This document shows positions 41,969 to 50,448 of a stretch of 64,000 nucleotides of DNA, one piece after another. The notes below the pieces were generated by a model, which saw only the letters and a program-made list of their open reading frames with translations, searched no databases and was not told the origin of the DNA. Positions within the stretch are counted from its first letter, which is position 1, and the number at the start of each line of letters is the position of its first letter. The translations under genes were made by a program, and so were the position numbers. The stretch comes from Micromonospora saelicesensis (lineage in GTDB: Bacteria > Actinomycetota > Actinomycetes > Mycobacteriales > Micromonosporaceae): assembly GCF_900091575.1 (NCBI RefSeq), contig NZ_FMCR01000007.1:1-64000 (forward strand), given 5' to 3'.

Positions 41969-42694
41969 ATGACCACCCAGAGATCGTTCAAGGCCCGGGT
42001 CCGAGCCCGGATGGAGAAGACCGGCGAGAGCTACACCACCGCCCGCCGGCACCTGATCAATCGGGCCGCCGAGCCGGCGTCCGCCGCCGCGTCCCCGCCG
42101 GCACCTACCGAACCGACCGCCACGGCTGCCGCGGCCCAGACCGAGCGGATCGCCGACGACCTGATCCGCGCCCGGACCGGCCGCGGCTGGGACGAGTGGT
42201 TCGCAGTGCTCGACGCCACGTCCGCCACCGAGTGGACGCACACCCGCATCGCCCGTCACCTGGTCACCGAACACGAGGTGCCGGGCTGGTGGGCGCAGAC
42301 CATCACCGTCGGGTACGAGCAGGCACGCGGCCTGCGCGCGCCGGGTCAACGACGCGGCGGTGGCTTCGAGGCCAGCGCGAGCCGGACGGTAGCCGTGCCG
42401 GCGCTGCGCTTGTTCGAGGCGTTCGCCGACGAGACGGCACGCGCCCGCTGGCTGCCCGACGTCGAAGTGCGCGTCCGCACCGCCACCGCGCCGCGCAGCT
42501 TCCGGGCCGACTGGGCCGGTGGCCCCACCCGCATCGTCGTCGGCATCGACGCTGTCGGCGAGTCAAAGGCCCGGGTCAACGTCCTGCACGAGAAGCTGGC
42601 CGGAGCCGAGCAGGCCGCGGAGTTGAAGGCGTACTGGCGGGACCGGCTCGCCGCGCTGAAGGTGTTGTTCGAAACGGACGGAGACCACCGATGA
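41969..42694 (+). CDS. DUF4287/SRPBCC protein
   Basis: This 241-residue protein has a first part (residues 1-110) that resembles the DUF4287-type helical module (RARMEKTGESYTTARRHLI, then RTGRGWDEWFAVLDATSATEWTHTRIARHL and PGWWAQTITVGYEQARG in parts). The second part is an SRPBCC ligand-binding fold (ASRTVAVPALRLFEAFADETARARWLPD). The ATG at 41969 follows GGGAGC. It is translationally coupled (ATGA) to a VOC protein gene. The 186-bp leader has no recognisable riboswitch. Confidence 0.72.
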   Translation: MTTQRSFKARVRARMEKTGESYTTARRHLINRAAEPASAAASPPAPTEPTATAAAAQTERIADDLIRARTGRGWDEWFAVLDATSATEWTHTRIARHLVTEHEVPGWWAQTITVGYEQARGLRAPGQRRGGGFEASASRTVAVPALRLFEAFADETARARWLPDVEVRVRTATAPRSFRADWAGGPTRIVVGIDAVGESKARVNVLHEKLAGAEQAAELKAYWRDRLAALKVLFETDGDHR

Positions 42695-43077
42695 CCATGA
42701 CATTCATCAACCTGCCGGTGCGCGACCTGACCACCGCGACCGAGTTCTACCGGGCGATCGGCTTCACCAGCGACCAGACCGAGCCGGACGGCGACAGCAT
42801 GGTGCTCACCATCTCCGACACCACCCGGCTGGTGCTGCACCTCCGCTCGGGCTTCGAGGCGTACACCGGGGTCGCCACGACGGACACGGCGACCAGCCGG
42901 GAGGTCATCGTCGGGCTGTCGGCGTCGAGCCGAGGGCAGGTCGACGAACTGGTCGACCAGGCGGCTGTCGCCGGCGGGGAGTCGCTCGGGCCGGGAATGG
43001 CCAACGGGCCGATGTACATGCGCGGCTTCCGGGACCTCGACGGCCACCAGTGGTCGTTCCTGCACATGGCCCGCTGA
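42691..43077 (+). CDS. VOC-family (glyoxalase-like) protein
   Basis: This 128-residue single VOC unit pair opens FINLPVRDLTTATEFYRAIGF, with a central HLRSGFEAYTG and a C-terminal MRGFRDLDGHQWSFLHM. This resembles the small lactoylglutathione-lyase-like proteins found in many Actinobacteria. Start overlaps the SRPBCC gene stop by four bases. Ligand binding rather than glyoxalase I activity is likely, since only some of the usual metal ligands are evident. Confidence 0.78.
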   Translation: MTMTFINLPVRDLTTATEFYRAIGFTSDQTEPDGDSMVLTISDTTRLVLHLRSGFEAYTGVATTDTATSREVIVGLSASSRGQVDELVDQAAVAGGESLGPGMANGPMYMRGFRDLDGHQWSFLHMAR

Positions 43078-43084
43078 CCGTGCG

Positions 43085-43118
43085 GCCCGGCGGCGGCCCG
43101 AGGAGGCCGCCGCCGGGC
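43085..43118. terminator. Bidirectional terminator hairpin
   Basis: A perfect 14-bp stem (GCCCGGCGGCGGCC and its complement) with a 6-nt loop lies between the convergent genes ending at 43077 and 43124. Confidence 0.8.
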
Positions 43119-43123
43119 CTCGG

Positions 43124-44458
43124 TCAGTCCGGGCCCGGCACAGCCGCGACCACGCCGGCGGGCACGGCCGTCCGGCGCCGGCGGGTCAGCAGCACCAGCG
43201 CCACCACGAGGTACGCCCCGGCGGTGAGCGCGAACGCCACCGCGTTGCCGGCCGCCGTGGCGACCAGACCGTAGCCGGCGTACGTCACGATGATCAGCAC
43301 GTCGGTGGCCATCCCGGCCAGGGAGGTGACGGTGGCGCGGCTGGTGCCGGTGATCCGGGCCTGGAGCCGCGCGTCGGCCAGCACGGTGGCCAACTGCGCG
43401 GCGCCGAAGGCCACCGCGAGCAGCACGAACCCCGCCGGGTGCCGGAGCAGGGCACCTGCGGCCAGCGCGACGCCGACCAGCCCCAGCAGCGCGGCGTAGC
43501 CTCGGCTGCCCAGCCGCTCCCCCGCCGGGGCGAGCAGCCCGCCGACTGTCACTCCGGCCCAGAGCAGCAGGAGCAGCAGGGGTACGGCCTGCGCCCCGAC
43601 GCCGGTGTCCAGGGCGAGCAGCGGGGTGTACTCGTCCAGAGCACCCCAGTCGGCGGCGACCACGGCCACCAGCAGCACGGCCGCCCGTACCGGCGGACGG
43701 GTGCGGACCTGCGACACTCCGGCCCGCAGCGTGTCCCACCACCCCAGGTCACCATCGTCGTCCGGGCTCGCGGGCGGGGCGGTGTCCGGCTCGTCCCGCC
43801 GGGTCGGTGCGGCGCCCACCGGCCGGGCGGTCAGCGCCGGCTCGGCGACCGGAACGCGTACGGCGGCGGGCGCGCGGTGTTCCGGGAACCGGGTGGCCAC
43901 GATGGTGGCGAGCAGACAGGCGAGCACGCTCGCCGCGCCGACCACCGGGTACCCGCCGACGGCGAGCACCGGGCCGGCGAGCACTCCGGAGACCACCACG
44001 CCCAGCACGCCCGCCGTCCGCGCCCGCCCGAGCACCCGGGCGTACCGGCCGACAGCGCCGAGCCGGTCCAACTCGGTCCAGACCAACGCCTCCAGCGCAC
44101 CGGAGACCAGTGCGCCACCGGCGCCCCAGAGCAGGAAACCGACAGCGAAGGCCGGGTACGACGGCAGCAGCACCCAGAGCGCGAAACCGGCGGCGGCCAC
44201 CAGCGGGGCGAGGCACAGCAGCAGCCGGCGGGACAGCACGTCGGCCCAGGCGCCGGAGGGCACCTCGAACAGGATGCCGGCGGCGGACCAGATGACGAAG
44301 AGCGACGCGATCTGCCCCACCGACAGCCCGGTGTCGGCGAAGAACACCACGTACAGCGGGTAGAGCAGAACGAGGTCACTGAGGAACGCGTACCCGTAGA
44401 GGGTCGCCGTCAGCCGACGGACCGCCGGCTCGGGCACGCGCGAAGCGATGAGGATCAT
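43124..44458 (-). CDS. MFS transporter with possible leader-peptide control
   Basis: This 444-residue protein has about twelve helices. FFADTGLSVGQIASLFVIWSAAGILFEVPSGAWADVLSRRLLL (in parts) carries the helix 2-3 motif. A central Asp/Pro-rich cytoplasmic loop (TRRDEPDTAPPASPDDDGD) divides the halves. It is probably an efflux pump. The ATG at 44458 has GGGAAGG upstream. A five-codon open frame and alternative stem-loops precede it (44467-44557), which suggests ribosome-mediated control of expression. Confidence 0.8.
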   Translation of the reverse strand: MILIASRVPEPAVRRLTATLYGYAFLSDLVLLYPLYVVFFADTGLSVGQIASLFVIWSAAGILFEVPSGAWADVLSRRLLLCLAPLVAAAGFALWVLLPSYPAFAVGFLLWGAGGALVSGALEALVWTELDRLGAVGRYARVLGRARTAGVLGVVVSGVLAGPVLAVGGYPVVGAASVLACLLATIVATRFPEHRAPAAVRVPVAEPALTARPVGAAPTRRDEPDTAPPASPDDDGDLGWWDTLRAGVSQVRTRPPVRAAVLLVAVVAADWGALDEYTPLLALDTGVGAQAVPLLLLLLWAGVTVGGLLAPAGERLGSRGYAALLGLVGVALAAGALLRHPAGFVLLAVAFGAAQLATVLADARLQARITGTSRATVTSLAGMATDVLIIVTYAGYGLVATAAGNAVAFALTAGAYLVVALVLLTRRRRTAVPAGVVAAVPGPD

Positions 44459-44466
44459 GGGGCCTT

Positions 44467-44557
44467 CCCGTGGGAGTGGAGACGGACACCGGACGTGCGG
44501 TGCCCGTGGTGGCCCACGGGATCGGCCGACGCTGCTGGATCAATGTCGCCAGGTCAT
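44467..44557 (-). promoter_or_regulatory. Candidate translational attenuator with leader peptide
   Basis: On the minus strand a five-codon frame (Met-Thr-Trp-Arg-His, 44540-44557) is followed by arm A CCCGTGGG (44520-44513), arm B CCACGGG (44509-44503) and arm C CCCACGGG (44474-44467). Arm C runs into the ribosome site GGGAAGG. A can pair with B or with C; A-C pairing would hide the ribosome site. A -10-like TAGCAT at 44570-44565 would start the transcript almost at the leader ATG. Confidence 0.5.
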
Positions 44558-44657
44558 GCCCGCGATGCTAGACAACCGGCGCGGCCGCGGCCAGCGCTTT
44601 CGGCGTGCCGGGCAGCGCGAACCGTGCCGGGTGAGCGAGGCGGGGCGGACAACGAGA

Positions 44658-44690
44658 GGCGGGGCGGGATCAGATCGATCCCGCCCCGCC
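44658..44690 (-). terminator. Terminator after the TQVV-repeat protein gene
   Basis: A perfect 14-bp stem (GGCGGGGCGGGATC and its complement) with a 5-nt loop lies just past the stop at 44706. Confidence 0.8.
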
Positions 44691-44705
44691 GCCGTACCGC
44701 TGGTG

Positions 44706-45818
44706 TCAGCGCCGGTCGATCGGCGGAATGACAGTGGTGGTCTCACTGTCGTCGCTGGTGCGCTGCCCGGGCACCGCGCGATCGGTGCCGCCCGTGACCA
44801 CCTGGGTGGCGTCGGGGTCGGCGCCGGTGCCCACCGCCTGCGTGACGTCCGAATCGGCCGAGCCGCTGACCACCTGGGTCGTGTCCTCGGTCGCGGAGGG
44901 CCGGGCCGACGTCGGCGTAACGTCGTCGACGGCGCCGCGATCGACCACCTGGGTGGCGTCCGAGCTGACCGGGAAGTGGACGACCTGGGTGGCCTCCGGA
45001 TCGGTGGGCCGGGTCACCACCTGGGTGGCGTCGGCGTCGGCCGGCCGGGGCACCACCTGGGTGGCCTCCGCGCCGCTGGTGGTGGCCGACCGGCGGGCCA
45101 GCTCGGCCTCGGCGTCGCGGCGACCGGCCCGGTACGCCTGGGCGTGCTCGGCGATCAGCTGCGACTCCTGCTCGGCGCGGGTCAGCCACGACTCCCAACG
45201 GCTCTGCATCGGACGGATCAGACCACCGCCGACACCGACGACGAGAATGCCGCCGATCGTGGCCAGCACGGCGATCAGCACGGGAGTGGTGACCGCGGTG
45301 GCCACGCCGATCTGGTTCAGCGCCGCGATGACACCGAGGCCGAGGATGAACACCGAGGCGATGGTGGCCAGCACCCGGCCGTACGACAGGCCGCCGAGCG
45401 CGCCACTGATGATGTCCTTGACCGCGTTGGCGATGGCGGCGGCGACCACGACGATGACGATCGCGACGAAGGCGCGGGGCAGCCACGAGATCACCGCGCC
45501 GAGCAGGTCGGAGATCGGGTTCGGGCCCCAGATGCCGAAGGCGAGCTGAAGGGTGAACAGCAGCACCGCGTAGTAGACGAGCTTCGCGACGATGTCACTG
45601 GCGTCGTACCGGGAGCGGCTCAACGCACGGCGGATGCCGCCGCGTTCGACGGCGCGGTCGAAGCCGACCCGTTCGAGGACCTTCTCCACGATCTTCAGTA
45701 CGGCCTTGGCGATCAGCCATCCGGCCACCAGGATCGCCAGGAAGGCGACGGCCTTGGGCAGGAAGAGCATCACCGAGCGGAGAGCGTCGCCCACCGCGTC
45801 GCTGACGTTGTCACTCAT
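44706..45818 (-). CDS. Channel-like membrane protein with TQVV repeats
   Basis: This 370-residue protein has an N-terminal half with about five hydrophobic helices (near residues 15-40, 75-95, 105-130, 145-170 and 175-200). The pattern LPKAVAFLAILVAGWLIAKAVLKIVEKVLERVGFD (in parts) is typical of the conserved-TM-helix relatives of small mechanosensitive channels. The cytoplasmic C-terminal part (from about residue 205) starts with a charged helix and then carries seven copies of [DE]-x-T-Q-[VA]-V separated by about ten residues. The threonines could be targets of Ser/Thr kinases and FHA readers. No ion-pore evidence beyond family likeness. Confidence 0.72.
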   Translation of the reverse strand: MSDNVSDAVGDALRSVMLFLPKAVAFLAILVAGWLIAKAVLKIVEKVLERVGFDRAVERGGIRRALSRSRYDASDIVAKLVYYAVLLFTLQLAFGIWGPNPISDLLGAVISWLPRAFVAIVIVVVAAAIANAVKDIISGALGGLSYGRVLATIASVFILGLGVIAALNQIGVATAVTTPVLIAVLATIGGILVVGVGGGLIRPMQSRWESWLTRAEQESQLIAEHAQAYRAGRRDAEAELARRSATTSGAEATQVVPRPADADATQVVTRPTDPEATQVVHFPVSSDATQVVDRGAVDDVTPTSARPSATEDTTQVVSGSADSDVTQAVGTGADPDATQVVTGGTDRAVPGQRTSDDSETTTVIPPIDRR

Positions 45819-46014
45819 CTGGTCATTCCTTAAATGGGGCAGCCGGAACGGTCAGCCCCGGACCTACCCCCGACCCGACGCGCGGAAACACAAGTGATCA
45901 CCTGGTCTGCCGGACCTCTAGCGCGCGGACGAGTCTTGGCAATATTCTCCGGAGTGCGTGCGGCCACTGGAGCTACTTTTCATCCCCCCGCCGTCGGCCG
46001 CAGGAGGAGATGCA

Positions 46015-47145
46015 ATGCACGTCGACCATTCCGAAGTGGATCGCCGGACGCTGCTGCGGGCCGGTCTCGGCGCCGCCACGGTCGCCGTCGTCGGGAGCGA
46101 ACTCGCCTTCCCGGGCGCGGCGCAGGCCGCGCCGGGCACCGACCTGGACTGGATCATCAGCTGTGACGAGTGGGCCGCCCGCCCGCCGAAGGATCCGCTG
46201 TCGGTGAGCGCCATCGCCACCAACAAGATCATCGTGCACCACATGGCGTTCCCGAACGTCACCGACTACTCCCGCGAGCAGGCGGTCAAGCTGGCCCACG
46301 ACTGCCAGGACCTGCACATGGACGGCAACGGCTGGTCGGACACCGGCCAGCACTTCACGGTGAGCCGTGGCGGGTACGTGCTGGAGGGCCGCCGGGGCAG
46401 CCTGGAGCGCCTCGAAGCCGGCGACCGGCAGATGATCTCGGCGCACTGTCCGGGTGAGAACGGCCGGGCCATCGGCATCGAGAACGAGGGCACCTACGTC
46501 ACCGAGACGCCACCCGAGGCGTTGACCGACTCGCTGGTCAAGCTCTGCGTCGCGATCTGCCGGCAGTACGGGCTGCACGCGCACGACATCTTCGGCCACT
46601 GGGACTTCCGCACCACCCAGTGCCCGGGCGCTGCCTTCTATCGGCAGTTCCCCGAGCTGCGGCGGCGGGTGCACGCCGCCCTGGGCACCAAGCTCGGAGA
46701 CGTGCCGGCGCGCCGCTGGCCGGACCTGTGGCGTTTCGTCAACTCCCCCTCGGTCCGGGTGGTGCAGCACCTGCTCGCCCACCGGGGCTACCCGGTGACC
46801 GTCAGCGGCACGTTCGACGCCGCGACCGTCGCGGCAGTGCAGGACTGGCAGGCCCGCAACGGCATCGCGGTGGACGTGGACGCCACACTCACCACGCCGA
46901 CCTGGGAGACGCTGGCGCCGGAGCTGGACCAGCACGCCGCCGGAGCGCCGGTCACGGCCGTGCAGGAAATCCTCGCCACCAAGGGGTACGCGGTCACCGT
47001 CACCGGGGCGTACGACCACGCCACCCGGAGGGCGGTGCAGGACCTCCAGGCGCTGCACGGGCTGCCCCGCAACGGCAAGCTCAGCACGAGCACGTGGTGC
47101 ACGGTCGTCGGCGGATCGGTCCGCGAGTCGTTCCGGCACCGCTGA
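46015..47145 (+). CDS. Secreted N-acetylmuramoyl-L-alanine amidase with PG-binding repeats
   Basis: This 376-residue protein has a Tat signal (DRRTLLRAGLGAATVAVVG) that cleaves near AQAA. Residues about 45-225 form an Amidase_2/PGRP-type domain: IIVHHMAFPN, a His in HFTVSRGGYVLEGR, GIENEG and FGHWDFRTTQCPG hold the zinc ligands. Two peptidoglycan-binding type 1 modules follow (VRVVQHLLAHRGYPVTVSGTFD and VTAVQEILATKGYAVTVTGAYD). It cleaves the muramic acid-alanine bond in the wall. The ATG at 46015 has AGGAGGAG upstream and is preferred over 45958. Confidence 0.87.
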   Translation: MHVDHSEVDRRTLLRAGLGAATVAVVGSELAFPGAAQAAPGTDLDWIISCDEWAARPPKDPLSVSAIATNKIIVHHMAFPNVTDYSREQAVKLAHDCQDLHMDGNGWSDTGQHFTVSRGGYVLEGRRGSLERLEAGDRQMISAHCPGENGRAIGIENEGTYVTETPPEALTDSLVKLCVAICRQYGLHAHDIFGHWDFRTTQCPGAAFYRQFPELRRRVHAALGTKLGDVPARRWPDLWRFVNSPSVRVVQHLLAHRGYPVTVSGTFDAATVAAVQDWQARNGIAVDVDATLTTPTWETLAPELDQHAAGAPVTAVQEILATKGYAVTVTGAYDHATRRAVQDLQALHGLPRNGKLSTSTWCTVVGGSVRESFRHR

Positions 47146-47150
47146 GCGCG

Positions 47151-47185
47151 TGGTGGCGGTGCGGGGCGCACCCGCACCGCCACCA
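47151..47185 (+). terminator. Terminator after the amidase gene
   Basis: A perfect 15-bp stem (TGGTGGCGGTGCGGG and its complement) with a 5-nt loop starts six bases after the amidase stop. Confidence 0.8.
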
Positions 47186-47233
47186 GCCGGCTCACCGGTT
47201 TGATCCGCCGCCCGGGCGGAAAGAGTCCCGGGC

Positions 47234-48808
47234 ATGACCTGGGCCCGTCGAGCCGTACCCGCTGTCGCCGCCGCCGTCGCGGCCCTCGCCGCGCGGGACC
47301 TGATCCAGCGCGACCACGCGCTGCTGCGCAACTTTCCGGTCCTCGGCCGGGCCCGCTACCTGTTGGAGACGATCGGGCCGGAGCTACGGCAGTACATCGT
47401 GGCCGGCAACAACGAGGAGCGGCCGTTCACCCGCGACCAGCGCCGCTGGGTGTACGCGTCGGCCAAGCAGGAGAACAACTACTTCGGTTTCGGCACGGAC
47501 AACGACATCGAGTACACCCCCGGGTACCCGATCATCAAGCACCGCACGTTCGGCCGTGCCGTGCCGCCGTCGTCACCGACCGCCGGGCACGACGTGCGGT
47601 TGCCCAGCGCGAAGGTGCTCGGCGCGGCACGGGGACGCGCCCGGGCGTTCCGACCGGAGTCGGTCGTCAACATCTCCGGGATGAGCTTCGGCTCGCTCTC
47701 CGGAAACGCCATCACCGCGCTCAACAAGGGGGCGGCGCTCGCCGGCTGCCTGCAGAACACCGGCGAGGGCGGCCTGTCGCCGTACCACCGCAACGGTGGT
47801 GAGCTGGTCTTCCAACTCGGCACCGCGTACTTCGGCTGCCGTGACGAGTACGGCCGGTTCAGCCTCGACCGGCTGAAGGACCTGGTTGCCGGCGCACCGG
47901 TGCAGGCGCTGGAGATCAAGCTGAGCCAGGGCGCCAAGCCGAGCCTCGGTGGGCTGTTGCCCGGGGCGAAGGTGTCCGCCGAGATCGCCGCTACCCGGGG
48001 CATCCCGGCCGGTCAGGACTGCGTCAGCCCGTCCCGGCACGCCGAGTTCTCCGACTGCGACAGTCTGCTCGACTGGGTGGAGTTGCTGGCCGCCGAGACG
48101 GGACTGCCGGTCGGTATCAAGTCGGCGGTCGGTGACCTGGGCTTCTGGCAGGAGTTGGCCACCCTGATGCGGGACACCGGCCGGGGTGTGGACTTCGTGA
48201 CGATCGACGGCGGCGAGGGCGGCACCGGGGCCGCACCACTGATCTTCACCGACTCGGTGTCGCTCCCGTTCCAACAGGGCTTCTCCCGGGTGTACAAGAT
48301 CTTCGCCGAGCACGATCTGCACGAACAGGTGGTCTTCGTCGGCGGCGGTAAGCTCGGCCTGCCGGACAACGCCATCGTGGCGTTCGCGCTCGGCTGCGAC
48401 CTGGTCAACGTCGGTCGGGAGGCGATGCTGGCGATCGGCTGCATCCAGGCGCAGAAGTGCCACACCGACACCTGCCCCACCGGCGTGGCCACCCAGAACA
48501 CGTGGCTCGCCCGGGGCCTGGACCCGACGTTGAAGTCGGTCCGGGCGGCCAACTACCTGCGGACGCTGCGCCGCGACCTGACCAAGGTTGCCGAGGCCTG
48601 CGGCGTCGAACACCCCGGCCTGATCGGCACCGACGCCGTGGAGATCCTGGACGGCCGCACCGGCTCCACCCCACTGCACCAGGTGTACGGCTACCGACCG
48701 GAATGGGGACTGCCCTCGCCCGCCGACCAGGCGGAGATCATCCGGCTGATGGTCCCGGAGGCACCACAGGGCGGCAGCGCCCCGCCCTCCGCCACCGCCG
48801 TCGGCTGA
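47234..48808 (+). CDS. FMN-binding glutamate-synthase-like protein
   Basis: This 524-residue protein has a short hydrophobic N-terminus (residues 7-21) that may anchor it to the membrane. The rest matches the glutamate synthase central FMN/4Fe-4S barrel: ISGMSFGSLSGNAITALNKGA, NTGEGGLSPYH, QGAKPSLGGLLPGAK, TIDGGEGGTGAAP and CIQAQKCHTDTCPTGVATQ with the cysteine cluster. The glutaminase and NADPH subunits of true GOGAT are absent here. Such stand-alone proteins are common in bacteria and their reaction is unknown. The protein ends before a repeat-rich gap. Confidence 0.85.
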   Translation: MTWARRAVPAVAAAVAALAARDLIQRDHALLRNFPVLGRARYLLETIGPELRQYIVAGNNEERPFTRDQRRWVYASAKQENNYFGFGTDNDIEYTPGYPIIKHRTFGRAVPPSSPTAGHDVRLPSAKVLGAARGRARAFRPESVVNISGMSFGSLSGNAITALNKGAALAGCLQNTGEGGLSPYHRNGGELVFQLGTAYFGCRDEYGRFSLDRLKDLVAGAPVQALEIKLSQGAKPSLGGLLPGAKVSAEIAATRGIPAGQDCVSPSRHAEFSDCDSLLDWVELLAAETGLPVGIKSAVGDLGFWQELATLMRDTGRGVDFVTIDGGEGGTGAAPLIFTDSVSLPFQQGFSRVYKIFAEHDLHEQVVFVGGGKLGLPDNAIVAFALGCDLVNVGREAMLAIGCIQAQKCHTDTCPTGVATQNTWLARGLDPTLKSVRAANYLRTLRRDLTKVAEACGVEHPGLIGTDAVEILDGRTGSTPLHQVYGYRPEWGLPSPADQAEIIRLMVPEAPQGGSAPPSATAVG

Positions 48809-48825
48809 GATAACGTCCGAACCTT

Positions 48826-49020
48826 GCCGGCCTGGGCTCGGGCCTGACCTCGGCTCCGGCCTGACCGCTGAGCCGCGCGGCCTCCGACCGGGCCTGGGCT
48901 CTGACCCGCGGCCTCGGCCCGGACCTGGACTCCGACCCCGCCGGCCTCCGACCCGCCGGCCACTGACCCGCTGCTCCCCGACCGGGCCTGGGCTCTGACC
49001 CGCTGGTCTCCGACCGGGGA
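48826..49020. repeat. Low-complexity repeat block
   Basis: The block is built from variants of a short GGCCTGGGCTCTGACC-type word. A perfect 26-bp direct repeat occurs at 48884-48909 and 48978-49003. Frames through it are Arg/Pro/Ser-rich without domains, so I see no gene in 48809-49330, a gap of 522 bp that also contains the palindrome at 49043-49076. Confidence 0.7.
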
Positions 49021-49042
49021 GCCATATTCGCCGTTGAGCGAT

Positions 49043-49076
49043 ATACCTCTGAGTCATACTTATGACTCAGAGGTAT
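49043..49076. repeat. 34-bp near-perfect palindrome
   Basis: Arms of 16 bp (ATACCTCTGAGTCATA and its exact complement) are separated by only two bases (CT). It is AT-rich in very GC-rich DNA. The two strands each begin an ATG inside the palindrome (Met-Thr-Gln-Arg-Tyr) but neither frame has coding character. It could be an operator, a recombination or protein-binding site, or an RNA hairpin. Confidence 0.85.
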
Positions 49077-49330
49077 GTCCCGTTTCCGCGACATGCCCTC
49101 CAGCCGCCGCCGATGCGGCAACAGCCCCGGCTCAGCGACCGACCGGCCCGCGCCGCTCCGGCATTGCTCGGCGGTGCGGTGCTGGGCGCGTGGCCTGCCG
49201 CGACACCCCGCGGACATCCTGACGATCGCCGCCAGCGCTCCGGGTGGGGCGGGCCGAGGACGCCGCGTCGTCCGGCTTTTGACGGGATAACGCGTGGAGC
49301 CGCTGCCGAGGGCACCCGTATGGTGGCGCG

Positions 49331-49855
49331 GTGCTGATCAGACGCGAGACACCCGCCGACGTCGACGCCATTCGGGCGGTGCACTCGGCAGCCTTCGCCA
49401 AGGCCGACGGCGGTGACGACGTACCGGTCGAGGCGACCCTTGTCGACGCGCTGCGCGCCGACGAGGGCTGGCTGCCCGCGTACTCGCTGGTGGCGGCCGA
49501 TTCGGACGGCCAGGTGGTGGGGCACGTGGTGGCGACCCGCGGGCGGGTGGGGGGTGCGCCGGTGGCGCTCGGGCTGGGGCCGCTGGGGGTGCTGCCCGAC
49601 TGGCAGCGACGCGGGGTCGGCAGTGCGTTGATGCACGCGGTGCTCGGCGCGGCCGACGCGCGGGACGAGCCGCTGGTCGTCCTGCTCGGGCATCCCGACT
49701 ACTACCCGCGCTTCGGGTTCCGGCCGGCCGTCGAGCTGGGCGTCACCCCGCCGCAGCCGTGGGGACCGCAGTACTTCATGGCTCGCCCGTTGCACGCGTG
49801 GCGCGAGTCGATCCGGGGCGAGTTCCGCTACGCCGGCCCGTTCGACGACCTGTGA
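49331..49855 (+). CDS. GNAT-family N-acetyltransferase
   Basis: This 174-residue protein opens LIRRETPADVDAIRAVHSAAF. LGPLGVLPDWQRRGVGSALMHAVL holds the acetyl-CoA pyrophosphate loop (QRRGVGSAL), and GHPDYYPRFGFRPA is typical of the YhbS-like subgroup of small-molecule acetyltransferases. GTG start at 49331. Its stop overlaps the GTG of the next acetyltransferase gene (GTGA), so the two are coupled. Confidence 0.82.
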   Translation: MLIRRETPADVDAIRAVHSAAFAKADGGDDVPVEATLVDALRADEGWLPAYSLVAADSDGQVVGHVVATRGRVGGAPVALGLGPLGVLPDWQRRGVGSALMHAVLGAADARDEPLVVLLGHPDYYPRFGFRPAVELGVTPPQPWGPQYFMARPLHAWRESIRGEFRYAGPFDDL

Positions 49856-50448
49856 ACCGACCCGCTGTCCGTCGGCGGCGCGCCACCGACCTGGACGGTT
49901 GCGTCGCGGCGCTGGCCGAGGTTCACCGGGTCGACGGGTACCCGCTGAACTGGCCCGCCGACCCGCACCGCTGGCTGCGCGAGCCGCACCCGGCACGAGC
50001 CTGGGTCGCCGTCGACGCCGACGCGGCCGTTGTCGGACACGTCGCGGTGCATCGGATCCCCGATCAGGTGGACGGGCCGCCCGGCCGGCCGACGGCCGAG
50101 GTGGCTCGTCTCTTCGTGGTGCCGAAAGCTCGTGGGTTGGCGCTGGGCAGCGCGCTGCTGGACCGGGCCCGCCAGTGGGCGGACAAACGCGCAACGGACC
50201 TGGTGCTGGAGTTGGCCGCCGGTGGCACCGCGGCCGCCGCGCTGTACGAGCGCGCAGGATGGCGGTGCGTCGGCACCAGCACCGCACCATGGGCCGCTCC
50301 CGACGGCAGCCCGGTGTCGCTGCGCCACTACACGCTGCGTCACCGCGCGCCGGGCTCCGACGTCGCACCGGCCAGCACCGCCAGGCGACGGGCGAGCCGG
50401 CCTGCGGCCTCGCGCAGCTCGGGAGGCTCCAGCACCTCCATCTCGTGA
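49852..50448 (+). CDS. GNAT-family N-acetyltransferase
   Basis: This 198-residue protein has a GNAT core to about residue 165: VRRRRATDLDGCVAALAEVHRVDGYPLNWP, VARLFVVPKARGLALGSALLDRA with the acetyl-CoA loop, and YERAGWRCVG. The last 35 residues are Arg/Ser/Pro-rich and overlap the convergent WYL gene by 109 bp; they may be a fortuitous extension. It is coupled to the upstream GNAT gene. The substrate is unknown. Confidence 0.75.
   Translation: MNRPAVRRRRATDLDGCVAALAEVHRVDGYPLNWPADPHRWLREPHPARAWVAVDADAAVVGHVAVHRIPDQVDGPPGRPTAEVARLFVVPKARGLALGSALLDRARQWADKRATDLVLELAAGGTAAAALYERAGWRCVGTSTAPWAAPDGSPVSLRHYTLRHRAPGSDVAPASTARRRASRPAASRSSGGSSTSIS

Noticed and set aside
49043..49076. Reading the palindrome as a factor-independent terminator or parS site
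   Set aside because: The stem is AT-rich without a T tail and follows no gene closely. The sequence does not resemble the ParB site TGTTTCACGTGAAACA.
48738..49217. Minus-strand frames through the repeat block that look like low-complexity proteins
   Set aside because: They are direct translations of the GC-word repeat and cross the palindrome; no ribosome site or domain is present.
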